Shown here: one piece after another, positions 19,209-26,505 of the stretch
How positions within the stretch are numbered: position 1 is the first letter of the stretch
How the letters are laid out: the number at the start of each line of letters is the position of its first letter
Assembly (NCBI RefSeq): GCF_001677435.1
Contig: NZ_CP016268.1
Span: forward strand, 1,911,001 to 1,975,000
DNA: 64,000 bases
Direction of reading: 5' to 3'
Source of the DNA: Woeseia oceani
Lineage (GTDB): Bacteria; Pseudomonadota; Gammaproteobacteria; Steroidobacterales; Woeseiaceae
Notes under the pieces: generated by a model
Told to the model about the DNA's origin: nothing
Databases searched by the model: none
The model's input: only the letters and a program-made list of their open reading frames with translations
Made by a program: the position numbers and the translations under genes

Positions 19209-19235
19209 TGTCGAAATCGCGCTGTTCCGTCCGTC
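19209..19235 (+). promoter_or_regulatory. Candidate ECF42-type promoter
   Basis: TGTCGA at 19209-19214 is followed after 13 and 17 bases by CGTC (19228-19231 and 19232-19235). As I recall, promoters of ECF42 sigma factors have TGTCGA near -35 and a CGTC-like -10. Its place just upstream of the YCII-sigma pair suggests autoregulation. The consensus is from memory and was not checked. Confidence 0.5.
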
Positions 19236-19286
19236 ATGGCCTTGAACGCGAACCGCATTGGTGAGCGCTAAACGGGAGATACCAAC

Positions 19287-19640
19287 GTGCAATACTTGCT
19301 TTTGATCTATGCAGCTGCAGACAGCGGCGAGCCGCAACCCGGCAGCAAGGAATGGGATGCCTATATTGCAGGCTACGAGTCATTAAGTAATGAAGCCGCT
19401 GAGAAAGGCGCGATGCTGGGCGGTAACGGACTGCAGGATGTCGATACGGCAACGACAGTACGGGTGCGTGGCGGCAAAGTTGAAACGACGGACGGGCCGT
19501 TTGCCGAAACCCGTGAAGTTCTTGGTGGCTATTACCTGATGGAATGCAAAGACCTTGACGAAGCCATCGCGTATGCGGCGAAGATTCCGGGCGCCAGGTA
19601 TGGCTCGGTTGAAATTCGACCCATCATGCAATTTGACTGA
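19287..19640 (+). CDS. YCII/DGPF-domain protein
   Basis: A 117-residue YCII-related protein. It contains the TTDGPFAETREVLGGYYLMEC signature that gives the DGPF family its name, and it starts at GTG with GGGAG eight bases upstream. DGPF genes are the standard neighbours of ECF42 sigma factors and are thought to be their main targets. YCII proteins have a ferredoxin-like fold and possible enzymatic activity, but their substrate here is unknown. Ten bases separate it from the sigma factor. Confidence 0.9.
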   Translation: MQYLLLIYAAADSGEPQPGSKEWDAYIAGYESLSNEAAEKGAMLGGNGLQDVDTATTVRVRGGKVETTDGPFAETREVLGGYYLMECKDLDEAIAYAAKIPGARYGSVEIRPIMQFD

Positions 19641-19650
19641 ACGGCCGGAA

Positions 19651-20931
19651 ATGCAAGCGTCTGCTCACACGGTCACCGCTCTCGTGCGAGACCAGTGGGG
19701 GCGGGCGCTGGCAACGCTGGTCAGCGATTTCGGCGATTTGTCGCTGGCGGAAGATGCACTGCAGGATGCGTTCATGGCGGCTTTGCAGCGCTGGCCACAG
19801 GACGGACAACCACGCAGTCCCCTGGCCTGGTTGCTGACTGTCGCCCGTCGGCGCGCTATCGATCATTTGCGCCATGAGCAGCAGAAAATTGCCAAGCAAA
19901 CCGAGCTCGGCATTCTCGCCGACCAGCGCGAAGTCTTCCCGGCGGTGGAGGAGGAAGAGTTGATTCCGGATGAACGTCTGCGCCTGATTTTCACTTGCTG
20001 TCATCCCGCATTGCGACCGTCCGCGCAGGTTGCTCTGACGCTCAAGACGCTGTGCGGTTTTCGAACCTCAGAACTGGCGCGGGCATTCCTGAGCGCCGAA
20101 ACGACGATGGGGCAGCGTATCGTGCGCGCCAAACGCAAGATTCGTGATGCGGGAATTCCGTACCGGGTACCGGACCCGGAGCAATTGCCTGAAAGGCTCC
20201 ACAGCGTGCTTGCCGTTATCTACCTCATTTTCAACGAGAGCTGGTCAGCAACCGGTGGTGATCAGCTCATTCGCCAGGCTCTCTACGCCGAAGCCCTGAA
20301 TCTGGTTGGCCTGTTGCAGCAACTAATGCGGCCCGACAGCGAAGTGCTGGGATTGCACGCATTGATGTTGTTGCACGGTTCGCGCAGTAAGGCGCGACTG
20401 GAGTCTGGTAACGAGCTGGTCACGCTTGAAGAACAGGACCGGTGCTTGTGGGACAGGGCGATGATCGATGCTGGCCAGCGGCTGATTGTCGAAGCGGCCG
20501 CGCTGGGACCGCCTGGGCCGTATTTGTTGCAGGCGATGATCAGTGCCGTGCACGCCGAGGCAGCCAGCTTCGAAGAAACGGATTGGGGACAAATACGTGA
20601 TCTGTACGGTTTGTTGTATACGGCGCAACCGTCACTGGTGATCAAGCTGAACGCAGCGGTTGCGCGTTATTTCGCTGGCGAGACGACAGCCGCCGTCGCT
20701 ATCTTCGATGAACTCGAGCAGGAACCCTCGCTCGCACGCTATCAACCGTTGTACGCAGCCCGTGCGGAGCTGTGCCGGAAAGCGGGGGAGTTCAGCAAGG
20801 CCCGGGACTATGCCTTGCGTGCACTGGCGCTCTGCCAGAACGATACAGAATGCCGATACCTCCAAAAACGCCTGCGGCAGATCGACGCTGCCGCAGGCGC
20901 GGTGGAATCAATGCCGGAAGGCAGGCGGTAA
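19651..20931 (+). CDS. ECF sigma factor, ECF42-like, with TPR-type C-terminal extension
   Basis: A 426-residue extracytoplasmic-function sigma factor. Region 2 is at about residues 10-80 (LAEDALQDAF) and region 4 at about 105-165, with DERLRLIFTCCHPAL typical of ECF42. A DUF6596-type segment (VLAVIYLIFNESW) follows near residue 185 and a helical TPR-like tail ends the protein. No anti-sigma gene is adjacent, as expected for this group, where the C-terminal extension is thought to control activity. I start at the ATG at 19651, since the longer opening would overlap the YCII gene. The last 24 bases overlap the convergent amidohydrolase gene. Confidence 0.9.
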   Translation: MQASAHTVTALVRDQWGRALATLVSDFGDLSLAEDALQDAFMAALQRWPQDGQPRSPLAWLLTVARRRAIDHLRHEQQKIAKQTELGILADQREVFPAVEEEELIPDERLRLIFTCCHPALRPSAQVALTLKTLCGFRTSELARAFLSAETTMGQRIVRAKRKIRDAGIPYRVPDPEQLPERLHSVLAVIYLIFNESWSATGGDQLIRQALYAEALNLVGLLQQLMRPDSEVLGLHALMLLHGSRSKARLESGNELVTLEEQDRCLWDRAMIDAGQRLIVEAAALGPPGPYLLQAMISAVHAEAASFEETDWGQIRDLYGLLYTAQPSLVIKLNAAVARYFAGETTAAVAIFDELEQEPSLARYQPLYAARAELCRKAGEFSKARDYALRALALCQNDTECRYLQKRLRQIDAAAGAVESMPEGRR

Positions 20932-22209
20932 CTGGCTGGCCGATTTCAGGTAACGGTCGCGCAGCAAGGTTTGCCGGCTTTGCATCGGTATCTGCTCGCC
21001 TTTGATGTACACCTGCTCGGGATAGCTGCTTAGCTCCAGCGGGTCGTCGGCCCAGATAACGATGTCGGCATCCTTGCCTGCGACGATGCTTCCGCTGCGG
21101 TCGGCAACGCCGTAAAACTCGGCCGGCGTAAGTGTGAGCGCGCGCAACGCTGTTTCCCAGGTCAAGCCGTTAGCGACCGCAATGCCTGCGGCCTGCGTGA
21201 TGTTTCTGGCATTGTGGTTTTGCACGCTGCTGCCACCAAAGGCGACAGGCACGCCGGCATCCGCCAACAGTGCCGCTGAATCCAGACGGGCATTGAGTTT
21301 GTCAAAACTGCCGGGCAAATTGTTAATGGAGTCAAGTATTACGCCTACGCCCGCATCGGCAAGTTGCTTGGCGACCATCCAGGCCTCCGTTCCACCTGCG
21401 ATCAACAATTGCAGGCGGTACTCTGCCGCCATGCTAAGCAGCACTTCAATATCGCTCGCCCGATCGACGTGCACGATCAACGGCAGGGTCCCTTCGATGA
21501 CCGCTTGCAATGCTTCCAGATCCGACTGGCTAAGCGCATAGGCACGCCGGCTGCCACGTTCGTAATCGTCTTTATGGCCGGCGTAATCCAGCGCGTCGTT
21601 CAGTGCTTGCCGGAGTTGCAGCAAGGCTGTTGCTCTGGAGCCGCCAGCCAGGCTGCTGCCCCCTTCGCCCAGGTGCACGACCATTGCGGCCTGGCGACGT
21701 ACTATTGAATCGGCTTCGTCGCCGAGTTGAACGATCGCGCCGAGGCCGGAAAAAATATGACTGAACTGTCCGGCCTCATCCGGCCCACCGGCACCCGTGG
21801 GCATGATGGCTGCACGAGTGATGCCTTCGATACGGTTGATGGCGATCAACGTAGAACGGCGGTTGTAAGCATCGGCAACATCAAACGCTGCGCTGAACTG
21901 CTCGCCTCGCTGGATGAAGTCCACGGTGCCACTCACGGCGTTCACTTCCGTCAGACCCAGTTGGCCCATGGCGGAAAACAGGCCAGGGGTAACAATCTTG
22001 CCGCTGGCGTCCACGACCGTTGCTCCGGACGGCGGCGCTAGGTTGTTGCCAACGGCTGCAATAACGCCGTCTTCGATGATCACCGTGGCGTTTTCCAGGG
22101 TGCCGCGATCGCTCACCGTATGCACGCGTGCGCCAGTAATGGCGATCGTTTCCGCCTGCAGGTGGATGGGCAACAGGGCAATCAGAAAGAGTGCGATGCG
22201 ATGCTTCAT
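20908..22209 (-). CDS. Degenerate amidohydrolase-family secreted protein
   Basis: A 433-residue protein of the amidohydrolase superfamily with a signal peptide (cleavage near LQA-ET, residue 19). The imidazolonepropionase-like beta sandwich is present at both ends (GARVHTV..., GKDADIVIW). The strand that should end in the metal motif HxH reads TPGLFSAMGQLG (residues 74-85), so both histidines are lost. The usual late Asp is also absent (VAFGGSS). A binding or partner role is likelier than catalysis. The start has GCAGGAGGTG and overlaps the preceding intact amidohydrolase by 4 bases, so a heteromer is plausible. Confidence 0.88.
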   Translation of the reverse strand: MKHRIALFLIALLPIHLQAETIAITGARVHTVSDRGTLENATVIIEDGVIAAVGNNLAPPSGATVVDASGKIVTPGLFSAMGQLGLTEVNAVSGTVDFIQRGEQFSAAFDVADAYNRRSTLIAINRIEGITRAAIMPTGAGGPDEAGQFSHIFSGLGAIVQLGDEADSIVRRQAAMVVHLGEGGSSLAGGSRATALLQLRQALNDALDYAGHKDDYERGSRRAYALSQSDLEALQAVIEGTLPLIVHVDRASDIEVLLSMAAEYRLQLLIAGGTEAWMVAKQLADAGVGVILDSINNLPGSFDKLNARLDSAALLADAGVPVAFGGSSVQNHNARNITQAAGIAVANGLTWETALRALTLTPAEFYGVADRSGSIVAGKDADIVIWADDPLELSSYPEQVYIKGEQIPMQSRQTLLRDRYLKSASQLPPAFRH

Positions 22210-23585
22210 TCGGCACCTCCTGCGACGGCTGCGGTGCCAAGGCTGAAATCAGTCAAGGGATTTTTCTCCGGTCGCTGGCGGTCGTAAACCAACGCGCCGT
22301 CGATGTAAACACGCTCCACGGTTGTGTAAACGCTGAACGGGTTGCCGCTCCAGACCGTTATGTCGGCCATCTTGTCGGCTTCGAGCGTACCGGTCTGATC
22401 CAGAATGCCGAGCGCTTGTGCGGCGTTCGCCGTTATCCAGCGGATAGCACGCTCCGGAGGAATCTCGATGCCGGCTTTGGCAGCGGCACCCATGACCTTG
22501 GCGCTCTCCTGGTTCAGCCGTTGAATTCCCAGATCGTCGTCGGAATGAATAACCGCGCAGGCGTCTGCATTGTCGATGATCGCGGCGTTCTCGCGAATAC
22601 CGTCATAGGCTTCCATCTTGAAGCCCCACCAGTCTGCCCAGACTGCGGCACAAACGTTATTCTCGGCCAGCAGGTCGGGAATCTTGTAGGCCTCGACGGC
22701 ATGATGAAACGCCGTGATCTGGTAATCGAATTCCTTGGCAATTTCGAGCATGACCGCCATTTCGTCGGCGCGGTAGCAATGGTTGTGAATCAGTATTTCA
22801 CCATCCAGCACGCCCGCGAGGGTTTCGAGTTTGAGGTCACGATCCGGCGCTTCACCTTCACCCTTTGCGGCTTTTTGCTGTTTGTCCCGGTACTGGCTTG
22901 CCGCGATCCAGGCACTGCGGTAGCCCGCGACATTACCCATGCGGGTCGATGGCGGCATACCGCGCCCGCCGTATACCCGTTTTGGGTTTTCGCCACAGGC
23001 CATCTTCAGGCCGTACGGCGCGCCGGGAAACTTCATGTCCATCACTGATGTCCCCGGCACGTTCTTCAGTGTGACACCGCGGCCGCCGAACAGGTTCGCA
23101 GAACCCGGCAGGATCTGCAGCGAGGTAATGCCGCCGGCCAAGGCCGCAACAAAGCCCGGGTCCTGTGGCCAGACACTGTGTTCTGCCCAGACTTCCGCCG
23201 TATTGGCGGCCGTTGCTTCGTTGCCATCGGAGTGCGCGTCCACTCCCGGGCTGGGATAAACACCCAGATGAGAATGCACATCGATAATGCCGGGCGTGAT
23301 CCACAGGCCACTGGCATCAACGCGTTCGACATCGGGCGCCTTGAGGTCCTGGCCCACCGCCGCGATGCGGCCGTTCTGCAGCAGCACGTCGGCATTGTCG
23401 AGGCGTTCGCCGGTGCCGGTCAGCACCGTCGCGCCGCTCAGTAAGGTGCTTGTCGCTGGCAGGGCCTGGTAGCGACTGCCATAGGCCTCGCCGGAATTGG
23501 TGGCGGGCTCGTCGCTGCTACGGTCATTGCAGGCGCTAAGCGATGCCGCTGCACACAACATCAGAAAGGGTAGGCGTGTTCTCAT
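22206..23585 (-). CDS. Amidohydrolase, lipoprotein
   Basis: A 459-residue exported amidohydrolase. A lipobox ASLSAC places the lipidated Cys at residue 19, so I start at the ATG at 23585. The metal motif HSH (His104 and His106 in IDVHSHLG) and the later HNHCYRADE and HSDDD segments are intact, so unlike its tandem partner this protein should be an active hydrolase of cyclic or peptide amide bonds. The reaction cannot be named more closely. It is the first gene of a two-gene operon and diverges from the soxCD-like pair. Confidence 0.9.
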   Translation of the reverse strand: MRTRLPFLMLCAAASLSACNDRSSDEPATNSGEAYGSRYQALPATSTLLSGATVLTGTGERLDNADVLLQNGRIAAVGQDLKAPDVERVDASGLWITPGIIDVHSHLGVYPSPGVDAHSDGNEATAANTAEVWAEHSVWPQDPGFVAALAGGITSLQILPGSANLFGGRGVTLKNVPGTSVMDMKFPGAPYGLKMACGENPKRVYGGRGMPPSTRMGNVAGYRSAWIAASQYRDKQQKAAKGEGEAPDRDLKLETLAGVLDGEILIHNHCYRADEMAVMLEIAKEFDYQITAFHHAVEAYKIPDLLAENNVCAAVWADWWGFKMEAYDGIRENAAIIDNADACAVIHSDDDLGIQRLNQESAKVMGAAAKAGIEIPPERAIRWITANAAQALGILDQTGTLEADKMADITVWSGNPFSVYTTVERVYIDGALVYDRQRPEKNPLTDFSLGTAAVAGGAE

Positions 23586-23783
23586 CAATGACTCCGTGGG
23601 CAAAACTTGTCTTGACCGACGATAACGACCGCCGGTGCCTGGCAAGAGCGTTATTGCTGGGTATGTGGCAGAGTGAATTCAGGTGGAGCAGAATGGCTTC
23701 AGGGTCAAGGCTATCAAAATGCCTGCGCAGCGAACAGTGGCCTGCGCGCGGTGCAAGACCAGGCGAATTATCGGGGGAATTCT

Positions 23784-25043
23784 ATGCAAGACTCAAAACC
23801 AGGTGAGGATTACGTAGCCGGCAATGGCTTGCTGGATCGGCGGCTTTTTCTTCGGGCCGGTGTCGGTGCCAGTGCAGGTCTGCTCTGTGCCCACGCTGTC
23901 GGCCAGGAGCGCGAGCCGTGGACAAGGCACCCCGGGGCACCGATGGCTGACAGTGGTGCGCCGGCGAAACATACCGCCCACATCAAACGGCTCGGCATTA
24001 GTTCTCAGGCGGGTACAACGGGTACCGGAGTATCCCGCACACCACTGGAGCACCTGGACGGAATCATCACACCCAGTCGCCTGCATTTTGAGCGCCATCA
24101 CAGTGGCATTCCCGATATCGATCCGGCACGGCATCGCCTTTACATCACCGGTCTTGTCAAACGGCCTTTGTCGTTTAGTCTCGAATCTCTGCTGCGATAC
24201 CCAGCGGTCTCCAGAATTCAGTTCCTGGAATGTTCGGGCAACAGTGGCGGGATGCTCGCTCCGGAGCCGCGCGATGCCAGTTGCGGCGAATTGCACGGCT
24301 TGGTATCGGCAAGCGAATGGGGTGGCGTACCGTTGTCTGTGCTGCTGGAAGAGGCGGGCGTTAGCAAGAACGCATCCTGGGTAGTCGCAGATGGAGCGGA
24401 CGCGGCCATGATGAGTCGCAGCGTTCCCCTGCGAAAAATCATGGACGATGCGATTGTTGCTTTGTATCAAAACGGGGAACCGTTGCGGCCGGGGAACGGT
24501 TATCCGATGCGGCTGTTCCTCCCGGGATGGGAGGGCAATATGTGTGTCAAATGGCTGCGCAATGTGCAGGTGACCGCGGCACCGGCCATGACTAAAGATG
24601 AGACATCGCGGTATTCAGACCTCGCGGACAATGGCCGGGCAACCCTGTTCAGTTATCCGATGGGTGTCAAATCGCTGATTACCAGCCCGTCTCCGGGATT
24701 GGCCATGGGGCCCGCCGGGATCTATCAGGTAAAAGGCCTTGCCTGGTCGGGAAGCGGACGCATCAGGCGGGTTGAGGTCTCCGCGGATGGCGGCAAGAGC
24801 TGGGCGGATGCGGCGCTGGATGACAGTGTGCTGCCGATGAACCTGACGCGCTTTCGCAGCGCATGGCACTGGAACGGAGAGCCTGCTGTGATACTCAGCC
24901 GGGCAACCGACGAGCACGGGGAGGTCCAGCCGACCCGGGAGCAGGTTCTGGCCGGCAGGGCCAGCAATTCGTTCTATCACTACAACGGAATTCAGGCCTG
25001 GGCCATCGATCGTCAGGGATGGGTGCGCAATGTCTACGCGTAA
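23784..25043 (+). CDS. soxC: Sulfite/sulfane dehydrogenase molybdenum subunit (SoxC-like)
   Basis: A 419-residue molybdopterin protein of the sulfite oxidase family. A twin-arginine signal (DRRLFLRAG, residues 18-26) sends it to the periplasm. The molybdenum ligand is Cys150 in FLECSGNSGG, and the C-terminal dimerisation domain has RRVEVSADGGKSW. In known systems SoxC with SoxD oxidises sulfane sulfur bound to SoxYZ. Start: ATG at 23784 with GGGGGA upstream. The last 14 bases overlap the cytochrome gene. No soxXYZAB genes are near, so a stand-alone sulfite dehydrogenase is the alternative. Confidence 0.9.
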   Translation: MQDSKPGEDYVAGNGLLDRRLFLRAGVGASAGLLCAHAVGQEREPWTRHPGAPMADSGAPAKHTAHIKRLGISSQAGTTGTGVSRTPLEHLDGIITPSRLHFERHHSGIPDIDPARHRLYITGLVKRPLSFSLESLLRYPAVSRIQFLECSGNSGGMLAPEPRDASCGELHGLVSASEWGGVPLSVLLEEAGVSKNASWVVADGADAAMMSRSVPLRKIMDDAIVALYQNGEPLRPGNGYPMRLFLPGWEGNMCVKWLRNVQVTAAPAMTKDETSRYSDLADNGRATLFSYPMGVKSLITSPSPGLAMGPAGIYQVKGLAWSGSGRIRRVEVSADGGKSWADAALDDSVLPMNLTRFRSAWHWNGEPAVILSRATDEHGEVQPTREQVLAGRASNSFYHYNGIQAWAIDRQGWVRNVYA

Positions 25044-25548
25044 CTGTTTGCGGCTTGCATGCCTGTTGCCGGTACTCGCATTTGCCGACAACGAATCGCC
25101 GCAGCTGGGCGAGGAATTGTCCGCCGCAGAGGCCGACGCAGTGAGTTTCACTGTTATGCCGGACGGTGCCGGGTTGCCGGCAGGTGCCGGGACCGTGGCC
25201 ACGGGCGAAAAAATTTACCTGCAGCAGTGCGTCGCGTGCCACGGTGTCAACGGTGAGGGCGGTCCGAATGACCGTCTGGCCGGTGGCCATGGCAGCCTGC
25301 AATCGAACCTCCCGGTCAAGACCATCGGTAGCTATTGGCCCTTTGCCACAACACTGTTCGATTACGTTCGGCGGGCCATGCCGTATACCGCGCCAGGCAG
25401 TCTGGACGACGATGAAGTGTACGCAGTGACCGCCTACCTGCTGCACCTGAACGGGGTCATCGACGGCAACGCGGTTATGAACGCGCAGAGCCTGCCGCTC
25501 GTCAAGATGCCGAACAGGGACAATTTTGACTGGGCCTGGCAACCCTGA
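25030..25548 (+). CDS. Periplasmic cytochrome c, SoxD-like electron acceptor
   Basis: A 172-residue monohaem cytochrome c partnering the molybdenum subunit. After a short signal peptide (to about residue 19) the haem site CVACH is at residues 67-71 and the likely distal ligand is in RRAMPYTAPGSL. Electrons from sulfite or sulfane oxidation would pass through it to the respiratory chain. It overlaps soxC by 14 bases and is therefore co-expressed. It is shorter than classical two-domain SoxD and corresponds to the one-domain sulfite dehydrogenase cytochrome type. Confidence 0.88.
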   Translation: MSTRNCLRLACLLPVLAFADNESPQLGEELSAAEADAVSFTVMPDGAGLPAGAGTVATGEKIYLQQCVACHGVNGEGGPNDRLAGGHGSLQSNLPVKTIGSYWPFATTLFDYVRRAMPYTAPGSLDDDEVYAVTAYLLHLNGVIDGNAVMNAQSLPLVKMPNRDNFDWAWQP

Positions 25549-25566
25549 TGAACCTGTACTGACGCC

Positions 25567-26037
25567 GTGTCACGGGCACTGAGCACGTGGCGAAAGCTCT
25601 CCGGCACAACTGTCGGTCGCTGGTTGTTCACCCGTGCCGTGTGTTTCAAGGCCCCGTACTTTGCGTCGATATCCCCGATGTTTCTTGAGTTGGAGACCGG
25701 TCGGGCAGTAGTGCGGCTCAGGAACCGCCGGAAAGTTCAGAACCATCTGGGTACGGTCCACGCTATTGCGATGGCGAACCTTGCGGAACTGGCAGCGGGT
25801 ACGATGATGGAGGCGAGCATTCCCGCCGACCAGCGCTGGATACCGCGAGGAATGACAATTGAATACCTCGCGCGCGCCGCAAGCGACCTCACTGCAATCG
25901 CCACTTTGCCTGCCGTAGTTTATGGGCCGGCTCAGGATGTCGATGTCAGTATTTCCGTCCGCGATGATCAGGACCAAGAAGTCTCTCGGGCGGTCGTGCC
26001 CATGTACGTGTCGCCGCGTTCAGCCGGCCGCAGGTAG
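25567..26037 (+). CDS. DUF4442 hotdog-fold protein
   Basis: A 156-residue protein matching DUF4442, a branch of the hotdog-fold thioesterase superfamily. The helix with NHLGTVHAIAMANLAELA and the central strand region (GMTIEYLARAASDL) are characteristic. An acyl-CoA or acyl-ACP thioesterase role is possible but unproven. The start GTG at 25567 has only a weak ribosome binding site. It lies 18 bases behind the cytochrome, perhaps by chance. Confidence 0.8.
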   Translation: MSRALSTWRKLSGTTVGRWLFTRAVCFKAPYFASISPMFLELETGRAVVRLRNRRKVQNHLGTVHAIAMANLAELAAGTMMEASIPADQRWIPRGMTIEYLARAASDLTAIATLPAVVYGPAQDVDVSISVRDDQDQEVSRAVVPMYVSPRSAGRR

Positions 26038-26169
26038 CCTTGTCAGCTAGGCGGTATCTGGGCCGAAACGGTTGTTTTTTAACTGGCGAAATGAGAACTG
26101 TTCGGATAAATTGCGGACGGCATTTTGTTAAGTTTCCCTCACCGCAGGCCCGACCATAAACGCACGAGA

Positions 26170-26454
26170 ATGAACCCAGAAGTCGTACTCACTGAAGACG
26201 AACTACCCGCCGAGGTCGTCACCGCAATCAAGCAAGGTCGCAAGGTCGTCGCGATCAATTTGCTCATGGAAACCACCGGCATAGGCATGGCCAATGCCAA
26301 AGTGCTGGTTGATCGGGCATCCGTACGGCTGAATCCGAAGCCGCCCCGGCAGACGTTTATGAAAGACTACAATCCGATGAACCGCCGGCTGATTAGCATG
26401 GCGCTCACATTGTTCGCCGTATTCCTCGTCTACACGTTCTACTTCAACGACTGA
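26170..26454 (+). CDS. Small membrane protein with L7/L12 C-terminal-like motif
   Basis: A 94-residue protein. Residues 13-52 (AIKQGRKVVAINLLMETTGIGMANAKVLVD) resemble the helix-loop-helix of the ribosomal L7/L12 C-terminal domain, where the TGLGLKEAK loop contacts translation factors. A hydrophobic helix near residues 73-90 then anchors the C-terminus in the membrane. The likely topology puts the L12-like part in the cytoplasm. I know proteins of this type only as uncharacterised. The ATG has no strong ribosome binding site, and the gene is flanked by unrelated ones. Confidence 0.7.
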   Translation: MNPEVVLTEDELPAEVVTAIKQGRKVVAINLLMETTGIGMANAKVLVDRASVRLNPKPPRQTFMKDYNPMNRRLISMALTLFAVFLVYTFYFND

Positions 26455-26505
26455 CGCAGCGTCCGTCGATCTGCGGCCAGTGCCGGTCGGGGACTCTGCC
26501 AGCGC

